From Xenoacremonium recifei (lineage: Eukaryota > Ascomycota > Sordariomycetes > Hypocreales > Nectriaceae), in assembly GCA_012184525.1 (NCBI GenBank), contig WOFQ01000002.1, forward strand, positions 434,001 through 498,000: a DNA stretch of 64,000 bases. The letters run 5' to 3'. The notes below the pieces were generated by a model that saw nothing but the letters and a program-made list of their open reading frames with translations, was not told the origin of the DNA and did not search any database. The position numbers and the translations under genes were made by a program. Below, in pieces: positions 48,132-57,067 of this stretch (the stretch's first letter is position 1; every line of letters starts with the position of its first letter).

Positions 48132-48578
48132 CTATGCCGCGATGCGTTCTGATAGTTTCATCGTAGGCGAGGTTTTCGGAACCAGGAATTGAGGAATTAT
48201 GTTGTCAATGATATCCTGTAACATGTTGCACTCCTCTTCGAAGGACACCAGAATCATGGTTGGTGTTTCTAGAGACAACTCGGTAGCATTTCGTTCATGG
48301 GAGCTGAGGGTTGATTCAATTGACGGAATGAACTGACGCTGACGCTGACGCTGACGCGGTACCGAAGATAGTCTTGTTCGTATAATGTTTTTGTCACAGT
48401 TTCTTGTTCGATGCCCTTTGGCGCCATAATTCTCGCAAGCTTTCGCCCTCGGATACGATTTGACGAGATGCCCTTTCGCTTTGCAATACACGCATTCGTT
48501 GCAAGTAATGCATGCAGATTTGGTCGTACCGATACGACCACAGCCATAGCAAATAGGCCCCTGAGGGTTGAACGACAT
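48132..48578 (-). CDS. Small CCHC zinc-knuckle-like protein with degenerate knuckles
   Basis: Intact frame of 148 residues from ATG 48578 (MSFNPQGPICYGCGRIGTTK). Three zinc-knuckle-like motifs follow each other, and each departs from C-X2-C-X4-H-X4-C at exactly one ligand. The first, CYGCGRIGTTKSAC, has Thr for His. The second, CVYCKAKGHLVKSY, ends in Tyr. The third, CENYGAKGHRTRNC, has Tyr as second ligand. The two Tyr are TAT codons (48453-48455 and 48426-48428), one G-to-A change away from Cys. A QRQRQRQ stretch encoded by a small GAC/CTG-type tandem repeat (about 48336-48357) follows. The C-terminus has no known domain. It may be a decaying gene or gag-derived remnant; it lies in A/T-rich, repeat-prone sequence. 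Confidence 0.45.
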   Translation of the reverse strand: MSFNPQGPICYGCGRIGTTKSACITCNECVYCKAKGHLVKSYPRAKACENYGAKGHRTRNCDKNIIRTRLSSVPRQRQRQRQFIPSIESTLSSHERNATELSLETPTMILVSFEEECNMLQDIIDNIIPQFLVPKTSPTMKLSERIAA

Positions 48579-49509
48579 GATGTTGCTTGCACCTCAGGGT
48601 TTGCTGCTTGATGAGGAAGAGATACTAGAGTTGTATCGAGCGAAAAAGGATGGCAGCAGCAAGTCTCTTCTCTATGTTGATAGGATGAAAAAAAAAATTA
48701 GGCCAAGGCAGCAGCTGAGAAAACATTACCATTTGTTAGGCACGTGATGACTCGGTTACTTCGACCGTGAATCATGACAATATTTTACGACATCGAATAC
48801 AGAGAAAGGAAATTGTTATTCCAATAACCACGCCCAAGCGGTCGTGGTGTACTCCATAGCGGTAGCATAAATGATTTCCATCTGCGATGGCAGTGAGCTT
48901 TCATTTGACTCGGGTGAGGTTTTCTTTCTCTTTTTTTCTTCTTCAAGCTACAGGGAGCTCCTGCTGATTTAGTACCCTCTATACCTACCTTTAATTAAGC
49001 TTCCCATATGCGCTGTAAATTGTAGTCTGTGTGCTATTGTGGTAATCTGTGATCTTCTATAACTGTGCAATTGTCAGAAGCTGGCGGCAATAGGGGAGTG
49101 AACGAGCTGTCTGGAGGATCGCCGAAGAGTTATAGCTTAGCCACAGGGTCAACACAGCTAGGGGTCTCCAATTGACTTTATCAATCTCTGACCTTCCTCT
49201 ACTTTTGGGGGCTCAAGCCTCGTATAGAGACGTCCTTGAACCTTAATGTGTATTCTCCGTAGCTTCGCGGCGACTTCGCCGCGATGTCATGGCATGACAT
49301 GCTGGGTCATGACAAGGGATCACTAATTTATAGGATAGTGGTATAGGTACGTGATGGGGCGGTTTCATGGCGTGAAGTTGAAATTATACGAGGCTGAGAG
49401 TAACTTCTGATCTATATATGGTATGATAATAATTTGATGTACCTATATTTGATTGGCTGATGCTGGTTTCAAAGAGGTATAACCACAGGGAGGATAAGGA
49501 TAAGACACA
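48579..49509. other. A/T-rich intergenic stretch with palindromes
   Basis: No gene. It contains an A9 run near 48690, and two adjacent inverted repeats at 49265-49300 listed separately. Confidence 0.4.
49265..49300. repeat. Two abutting inverted repeats
   Basis: tcgcggcga-ct-tcgccgcga (49265-49284) is a perfect 9-bp stem with a 2-nt loop. It is followed, sharing one base, by atgtcatg-g-catgacat (49284-49300), a perfect 8-bp arm palindrome. Function unknown; the first could be a hairpin terminator-like structure. Confidence 0.7.
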
Positions 49510-49693
49510 GGCAAAATATCATTGCCCTGAAGTACTGTAAAGCGACCTGCTTGATATAGATAAAAATACAAAAAAAAATAACCTACTGCTAGGGAAAAAA
49601 AGTAATGCTCGTCCGGGGAATTGAACCCCGACCCCACGCTTGACGAATGGAAGGCGTGGATCCTAACCATTAGACCAAACGAGCTTCAGTTAC
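49510..49693. repeat. Segmental tandem duplication, copy A (carries tRNA-Gly)
   Basis: Begins ggcaaaatatcattgccctg and matches 49702-49946 through the flank, the tRNA gene and the few bases beyond it (aacgagctt-agtta). Copy B differs by point changes, an insertion of about 15 bp before the A tract and 48 bp inside the tRNA. Confidence 0.85.
49606..49684 (-). tRNA. tRNA-Gly (anticodon TCC) with a 7-nt intron, copy A
   Basis: Acceptor GCTCGTT pairs with GACGAGC, discriminator A at 49606. Anticodon stem CACGC pairs with GCGTG. T arm is CGGGG-TTCAATT-CCCCG. The loop reads CTTCCA, then 7 extra bases (49641-49647), then A. Removing these after position 37 gives the normal seven-base loop CTTCCAA with anticodon TCC. 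The D arm (TGGTCTAATGGTTAGGAT) resembles tRNA-Glu, but the anticodon reads Gly. A T7 run on the minus strand at 49594-49600 is the likely terminator. Confidence 0.82.
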
Positions 49694-49755
49694 TGATGTT
49701 CGGCAAAATATTATTGCCCTCAAGTACTGTAATGCGACCTGCTTGATATAGATAA

Positions 49756-49771
49756 AAATACGGAGTACTCC
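49756..49771. repeat. Perfect 16-bp palindrome tacggagtactccgta
   Basis: Present only in duplication copy B, as if inserted. Related half-sites (acggagt) occur at about 44693, 59236-59250 (two in tandem) and 59739-59748. Confidence 0.75.
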
Positions 49772-49810
49772 GTACAGAAAAAAAGTACCTACCATTAGGG
49801 GAAAAAGTAA

Positions 49811-49937
49811 TGCTCGTCCGGGGAATTGAACCCCGACCCCACGCTTGACTCCAGTCAACGTCTCTCACCTGGGTCTCACCCTGACCCCACGCTTGACGAA
49901 TGGAAGGCGTGGATCCTAACCATTAGACCAAACGAGC
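49811..49937 (-). tRNA. tRNA-Gly (anticodon TCC) with a 55-nt intron, copy B
   Basis: Mature parts are identical to copy A. The interval after position 37 is 55 nt (49900-49846) instead of 7. The added 48 nt includes a second copy of GTCAAGCGTGGGGTC, the 3' anticodon-stem segment, so the intron seems to have grown by a partial internal duplication. Either duplicated GCGTG could pair with CACGC, so an alternative fold with the 3' half unpaired exists. A T5 run lies downstream on the minus strand. Function depends on whether the tRNA splicing endonuclease accepts this intron. Confidence 0.7.
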
Positions 49938-49946
49938 TTTAGTTAC

Positions 49947-50531
49947 CGCTGTTGATATCTGCCTGCTCTATTTTTCTATATTTTTCTGTAAATTTCTGAG
50001 ATTTTCTGTATTTTGCTGTATTTTGCCTTATTACCTTTGCATATATCTCTCTCTGTTCTTCTTTCCTTTTAAGCGGCAGCGATAGGTCGGCAGCGATATT
50101 CTCTGAGCAAGCTGCATTAGCGCTGCACCAACCCAACATATTGTGGCCATTTCGAACAGATGCTTTGCTTTCGTGAATCAAAGTACAGTCTCAAGTGACG
50201 GAATAAGGGGCTTCGTCCATACGGAAGTGGGGGCTTTTGGAGGAGTGGAAATACGTAAATCCGACACGCCGGCTCATCCCCGGCAAAAGTAGGCGTGGGA
50301 TGTGGGCAGGAAGCTCCTTTCCCCGTCGTGACGACACGACGCGCTGATCGAGGGAAAAAGTTACCTTCCACCACTTTACTTCTTCACCTTCATCAGCTCT
50401 CGCTGCAACAGCTATCTCTCCCTCAACAAACTCTTCCGACGCGCCATCACTTTCACCAGTGCTTCAGGCTGTGCAAAGCTCCCGAGCACAGTCGCCACCT
50501 CGCCTCCCCGCATCCTCCGCCTCTAGCTTTT
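49947..50531. other. Intergenic, promoter and leader of F-box gene
   Basis: Begins with T-rich repeats (tatttttctgta-like words, about 49970-50030). C/T-rich leader directly before ATG 50532. Confidence 0.4.
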
Positions 50532-53500
50532 ATGCAACAAGAGTTTCCTCACGATCCAGAACTGTTGACTCATTCCGGCAACCCGAATTCCGCATCTCCC
50601 ACACAACATGGCCCCCTTCACGACGACCCAAATGGCTTCCATCCAGTGCGCCAGGGAGGCTCGAGCAGCTCTCTGCAGCACGCGATCCGCCGCGACTCAC
50701 TCGATGGCGTCGACGTTGATCAGCTGGACGAGCGGCTACGCGGATTGAGTCTGGGGAGTCTCTCAGACGGCCGCACTCCTGCCGCTGGCCAGCGAATTTC
50801 CGACTACGAGAATGCATTGTTGACGCCGCCGACCCCGAAGCAAGCATTGGGGTTCAGGGTCATCAAACGCTCGGACTCACGATCTGACGGCATGCAGCTA
50901 ACGGATTTCCCCAATGGTTCGTGCCAATGCCTCGTCTCTCTCCCCAAAGTGGTGGCTAACTAAAGGCCTAGAAATATTGACGCATATTCTTTCTCATCTG
51001 CACCCCGACTCTCATGCCTCGGTGTCGTTGGTATCGAAGCGCTTTTACGAGCTCGTCACGACCTCCCACGCTTGGCGCATGGCTTTTTTGCGGTACTTTC
51101 CAGGGCACGCAGTGCTTGATGCGAAGCATGGTACCCGGCATGGCAGTTTCTGGATTGATGATACTTCCGATGTTATTCGTTCCGAAGCGCGATACTTTTC
51201 CCGGTTGACGTTGTTGGCAACATGGAGAAGTGAATATCTGTTCCGAACGCGGCTTATCAGAAGTTTGGCCCGCGGGAAACCTGGAACAGCAGGTGGCATT
51301 GGATCTTCCATCCGCACAAGCCAGTCTGGGAAGAAGGCCAGCGCTGTCTTGACTTACAACTCGAAATTGCCTTGGGTTGTAACCACCCTTCACGCCGTTT
51401 TCTCGAATGGCAAAAAGCCACCGAGAGCTATCCATGGTCAGTCTGACTTTGGATTTGCTACCATGAGTGATCCAACAACGGGCAAAATGGAGAAATGGAG
51501 TTTGGGCGCTCCATTCGGTTTCTTACAACTCAACGAAGCCATGCCCGGTCTTGAACCGTACGGTGTTGGTGAGGGTCCGGCGGCAACGCCCAATGTCATG
51601 GACGTCAGCTCAACGTACGGCTATCTAGCTGGAGAAGGGTTTCCGAGTGGTCGGCCCTTCTTCCGAAGTGTTCACGAGAACCAGGGACGTTACCTTGGAG
51701 GAGGGTCAGGCGTGGTAGATACATATCCCGACATTCCCAAAATCCCAGAGATGTCTGAGGGTATCTGCAGCGTCTGGCTTGCAAAGTCCTCGGCCGTACC
51801 TCTCAATACACAATCAATGGTGGGCATGTTGACTGGTTCTACGCTTGGAGTCGTGACATCATATGCCATCAGCTCCGAGTCAAGCAGAATCCGCCTCTCC
51901 AACGGAGAAATCACTGCGCGTTGGGTGCTGAGCCCAGGTGTCCCAATCATCTCCCTGAAAGTCGACGAAAGTTTCAATCAAAAACGCAGATCGGGGGCGC
52001 GAGTGTGGGCTGTAGCATTGAATGCTCTTGGGGAGGTTTACTACCTGACTGAGGCCCCTGTCAGCATGCACGATCGATCGAAGACGGAAGATGCAACAAA
52101 GAACGCCTGGTATGCTGGCCGCTCGGCATATTGGCATCTCGTTGAGTCGACTCGCCGGGTAGCTCGACCAGATGATTTGGACAAGAATGCAGTGCGAGGG
52201 GCATACTCTCCTCGGTCTCCTTCGAACTCTATGAACTTGAGTAAGATACAGATGGCCGCTGAAGCCCGAGAGATTGAGAAGTTCCTGCGACACAAACCAT
52301 CCCATTTCAGAAAAGTCTGCGCTGGTTGGGATATGAGGCGTCGACTTGAGGTTGATTTTGCTAGCGATGATGGTCAGGGGGCTGGAGAGAACATCTTTGT
52401 CATTGATTGTGGTCTCGATGAGACCTCTCCGGCTGGTATTACTCGTTATACAAGATCACTCATTCCTCAGCCAGTGGCTGTTCCGGAAGTAGTCGACCTG
52501 CCAAAGGCGCAACTACCGCCATCACTGTTTGGCCGAGGAAACCCTGTCCCTGCTACCGAAGAGCAGAGCACACCCGAGTCTCAGACGCCCCTGTCGCCAC
52601 CTTCTACTCCGATGCCGCCAGACTCGACTGCTTTGCATGATTGGCAATGCTCTACGCTGGAGATGAAGGGGCAGGCACTGGCCACCATAACAGCCAGTGC
52701 GCTCGATTGTTCGTCATATGCGCTGTTAACTCTCGCAGAAGACCAACTGCACGCGCTCGGCGAATCTTCGACCTCTGGAACGCCGAGGCCAGGCCAGGTG
52801 GTTGGAGAAATTCCTGGCAGAAGGGCAAGACTACTTGCTGTTGGAACCAAAACCGGTGTTGTTATTGTCTGGAACTCGCGCGATACCAGCTCGTCTGGTG
52901 TCTGGCCCCGAAGAGTGATCCAAACCGATTCCCCCGAGATCTCCAGCGTTGGCCTGACTGCATTGTACTTGGTTCATGGTGGCAGCGACGGTCTTGTTCA
53001 GGCTTGGGATCCTCTTGCCTCTACTCTTGAACCAATTCGAACGCTCAATGCGCGCTCTCATGTCCGGGTGCCTCGCCATATGATGGCTATGCAAGCGCCT
53101 CCGACAGCCGAGCGCAATCACTGTGCGGTCAATGCAATCTATCTTGATGCAGACCCAACAGTCCTGCGTGGTGTGGTTGCCTTTGGCGCTTTCTTGCGGT
53201 ACTGGTCCTACAGCTCTACGAGCCATCCAGCGGGACGCAAGCGGCGGCTGAGGCATTCCGACATCCACGGTCGCTTGGCTAGCCGCCGACAAGGTGGCGG
53301 CGTTCATGGCTACATCGCAGCTGAAACCGCCGAACTCGCTCGGGAGAAGCAACAGAAGGCCAAAGAGCAAACTTACCTTCGCAATCGTTTCGGTGTTGGA
53401 GCTCTGGGCGATTTGACAGAAGAAGAAGCTATCCGATACGCCCAGATGATCTCCGAGGAGGCTTTCCTTCAGGAGGAGCAGATCCGGGCCAGTGATTCGG

Positions 53501-53997
53501 CTGCGGACGCCAGCCTTGACACGGCCTCCTCGTTCAGCGAGACTACTGTTGACACAGTTACGCCCGAGCCTAGTGTTGCTGATACAACCCCGCCAACTGC
53601 CGCACAAGCGGATGATGACTACGAACAACAGATACAGCAGGCAATCCGGCTGTCATTGATGGAGGGCGTCAATGATTCAGGTCAATCTCCACGAGGGAAC
53701 AGCTCGGGTGAATATGAGTTTAGTGTCACGTTCAAAGCCAAGAGCAAGAATGGGCGGAAGGGCAAGAGTTCGAGCCCTGGCTCACCCAGTGCGAGCCATA
53801 CTACCGTGTTTGAGGCCATGTCTGGCTCATCGAGTCGAATGGAAGCCCGGGATGATGACCTCGAGCTTGCTCTAAAATTAAGCATGGCAGACCAGGGCAT
53901 CCCTTTTGAAGAAGCCGGTGAAGATGTTCAGCACGAGGAGTTTCCGCCTCTTGAGCATAAAGTTGTCGGGAAGGGGAAGGGCATTCAGCGCTGGTGA
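50532..53997 (+). CDS. F-box protein with WD-like repeats and two ubiquitin-interacting motifs
   Basis: Probable substrate adaptor of an SCF ubiquitin ligase. Exons 50532-50916 and 50966-53997, a 49-nt intron (GTTCGT...TAAAG, CTAAC branch site), 1138 residues. A disordered Ser/Gln-rich start (MQQEFPHDPELLTHSGNPNS) is followed by an F-box at about 125-175 spanning the intron (DFPNGLEILTHILSHLHPDS, VSLVSKRFYELVTTSHAWRM). The middle contains beta-rich segments. Two WD-like units stand out around residues 750-820 (LLAVGTKTGVVIVWN and VHGGSDGLVQAWDPL). Near the C-terminus are two ubiquitin-interacting motifs, QQIQQAIRLSLMEG at about 1015 and DDLELALKLSMADQ at about 1093. The combination suggests recognition of ubiquitylated substrates. 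Specific substrate unknown; I do not assign an orthologue name. Confidence 0.85.
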
Positions 53998-54894
53998 AGA
54001 CCCCAAGCCTCTCATCATTAGTTGTAGCGACGGGTACTCGCTTTGTTGTATCATTGTATTACGTTTCTTTCTCAGTTGCTTGGCTTTGGCTAGCACTAGA
54101 CGTTTAGTTGATCGTTGAGCAGAGTCTACTTCTACGCCTTCTTGGGCCCTTATTCGGTATCGATAATTATTTTATTTGAAGCGTCAGCATTCCTCGTCAG
54201 TAATCATGTGTGGTGCGCTTGTGTGATGGCCTCAGTGTCGGTGTACATATCTCGATTTGAAAAATCTGACTCATGGTGACCCCCCTGAACCTATAATGCA
54301 ATAACAGCCAGAAGATTAAATCTTAGCGAGCCTGCATCTGCCGAACCCACCTCCCACCATCCCTATCGCCCGCCCAGCTGACGCCAGGATCATCCCGCCC
54401 CTGCACCGGCTTTGAACAATGTCAGCACCGAAACCGGGCACAGATCCTTCGGTTCAGCTGAAACCAGAAAGCCCTCCAGTCAGCGTCCAGAGCCGGGATG
54501 GGAGGGAAACGTAGAAATCAGGCTCGGTGAACTTTTGCGCTGGCCGGTATAGGGATGCATGCTGTGTTTTGCGGGATGTGGGCGATGACATTACCCCTTT
54601 TCTAGCTTCGGCGTGATAGAGGGATCGGCGCTGGGTAGGTTGCGTGGGCTGTGCTATGTTGATCTCTTCTTGGTTGGTTTCGTGCTCTGCTATAGGGCTG
54701 ACGAGGCATACTACGTCTCTTGAAACTATTTCCGGGTATTATACATTGATTATGTTACATTATATCGCTTGGTACCATCTGATACTTTCCTAAGTACTCC
54801 CATACCATCCATGTCCTTCTTCGTAATGTCGTCAATAGAGTTCCGTGCCCAGCACTGGGGGCTCCTCATGTACTCCTTGCTTATGTACATGCTT
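53998..54894. other. 0.9 kb intergenic region between convergent genes
   Basis: 3' flanks; A/T-rich in the right half. No gene seen. Confidence 0.4.
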
Positions 54895-57067
54895 TTAGAT
54901 TAAAATTCGAACGCCCATCGCTATGCACAAACCAGTTAATGCTGCAATGAGACTGGGTCGAATGCCCGTGCCTCCACTGTCATCTCCTTTAGATTCTGAA
55001 TTTGAGTTCCCTGTCTCGACAGGAAACACATCGCTCCCTGTGCCTGTGCCTGACGATGTTTCCTTTGTAGTGACGATTGTAGTGACGGTTGAAGACCCAA
55101 ACGGATATGTCAATGTCATGTCTGAGACGGAAGCACCGCTGGGTCCAATGGTGATAGTCTCTCCGCCCATGATCTTGGTTGTGGTTGTTGCTCCTGGTCC
55201 GACCGTATAAGTCGTGCCATCAATTATCACAAATGAAGGACTCAGTTTGGTGATTGTTGCGCCGCCCACAATCTCGTACCACGTTTCCGTGGGCTCGGCT
55301 GAGTCGCCGCCAATGGTCGTGTTATCAATGATGACGGCAGAAGGGCCGATGGTGACAGTGTCGTCGTCGATAACCTCAGTGGTTCCTGGTATACCAGGGC
55401 CGTACGTGATGGTAGTCGAGTGGAAAATATATATCGATTTGCCGATTGCAGTGACCATCTCGCCCCCAACTACCACCTCATCCGTTTGCTGTCCTCCAAC
55501 GGTTTGGAACGTCATCGTCTGACTGCCGACAACGACCTTTCCAGGACCAATAGAAACTGATTCATGGTTGATTTCGGTGGTTGATCCAGTGACCGGTATT
55601 TTCACTTTCGTGCCATTGATGATGGCGTCTGATCCGGAGAGTGTTACAGGAAGACCACCAACCGTGGTGCTTGTTGGAGTTGCAACTGAGACAGTTGTGC
55701 CTGCAGGCTCAGCTTTACCGACTGTCGCACCTTCTCCAACGACGGCGGTAGGATAGATGGTAAAGACTCCGTCACCAACGGTCACAGTAGTCGTCTCCCC
55801 CGGCTTTAAATTAGAGTAGGTCTGACTATTGATGACAACCTGTTGTGCTTGCGCTGTGACGACGAAGGAATTTACTGCAGCACCCTTCATGCTCTGAGGG
55901 GAGGGGTCATGGCCTCCAGCTGGTACAGTCGTGTGCTCTTGGGGGTCGAATTTGCCTGCCCCTCCTGAAGGCTGGTTGTACGAAGGAACCGGGTCCGAGG
56001 GATAGACGACAGAAGGGTTCTTGTCTGTGGTAACAAATGTGATTGTACGCCTCGTTGCCACGGGTTGTCCAAAGCTCGGCACGGCCTCGGTAGGTACGGC
56101 GCTGTTCCCGGGCCGTTTCTTAGAACTCGGCACCGGGCTGGGCGCCATGTAAGTAGAAGTCTCCCCCACGCCAGCCGCAGGAGCTGATGCACCAGTTGAA
56201 AATGCAATAGTTGAAGATTCACAATAATTCCTGGTCGTTATGGGAGGGAACGGAGGCGTATAGTCGCTCCTAGGGCCGTAATAAGTTACCGTCGATGTAT
56301 ACACAATTGAGTATTTCGTGATAGGTTCATTGCCTGTTGGAGTGTAGCAAAGGGTGGTCGTTGTTGGAAGGACTGTTAAAGTCACGCCAGTGGGCCGTCG
56401 TTTCTTCGTCCGGCTGGTTGCAGTGGTATTTGAGATTTCTGGTACCGGAGTTGACTCGTTGGCACTTTGGGGGTGGTGGGGTTTGGCATCTTCTGTGGAC
56501 AGTGAAGAAGCCAAAGATGAAGCAGAAATGTCATAGCTAGTAGAATCGATGCTCGATATCGACTCAATTGTAGGGCTTCCGGGAGTCGTGTTCGATCTGA
56601 AATCTTCGGACGTTGTGGAAGGACTGGACCCAGCTATTGTAACGATGTCCGTGTTCGTTCTGGAATTTGATGTTTGATGGATCGAGATTGTCGTTGAAGT
56701 TAGGCTCTGATCAGGTGTCGAGGAGGAGGAGGAGGAGGAGGAAGAGGAAGGAGGCTCGGAAGCTCCTTCACTGGAAGTCGTCAAGGAAGTGGGAAGGAAG
56801 CTCGAAGAAATTGTGGTGGTTGCAGCTTCCGCACTGGCGTTGGACAGAGGAAAATGCCCAGCCGTCCGCTGATTCAAGATCTCTAAAGGAACCTTGCGTT
56901 AGCAAGATGGGTTCAATGTTTTCAATATCCCCGATCAAGTGCCAATTCGGGCCCTGCGCCCTCTTCCTCGTCATTCTCGCACGAAGCAACTTACCCCATC
57001 TCACAGCTCCCACAACCGGCTGCGCGAAGGCCGCTGTCGCGAGCAGCGCGATCTTGCGAGCCCGCAT
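54895..57067 (-). CDS. Secreted Ser/Thr-rich GPI-anchored cell-wall protein
   Basis: Exons 57067-56995 and 56882-54895, a 111-nt intron, 686 residues. The acceptor at 56883 (cctttag) is used because it alone brings the second exon into frame: GAVRW joins EILNQRTAGHF. A signal peptide (MRARKIALLATAAFAQPVVG) starts the chain. Residues about 30-220 are Ser/Thr-rich with a nine-Ser run and a basic KKRRPTGVTLTVLPTTTTLC start of the next part. From about residue 350 the chain consists of beta-strand-like units with recurring words such as VVINSQTYSNLKPGET, TTVTVGDGVFTI, TVTIGPSAVIID, ATITKLSPSFVIIDGTTYTV and ETITIGPSGASV. It ends with a Gly/Asp/Ser spacer and IRPSLIAALTGLCIAMGVRI, a hydrophobic tail typical of a GPI-attachment signal. 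Wall or surface role inferred. Confidence 0.82.

Larger units (their letters stand above)
49702..49946. repeat. Segmental tandem duplication, copy B (carries tRNA-Gly with long intron)
   Basis: Partner of 49510-49693. Contains the extra palindrome tacggagtactccgta between the flank and the A tract. Confidence 0.85.
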
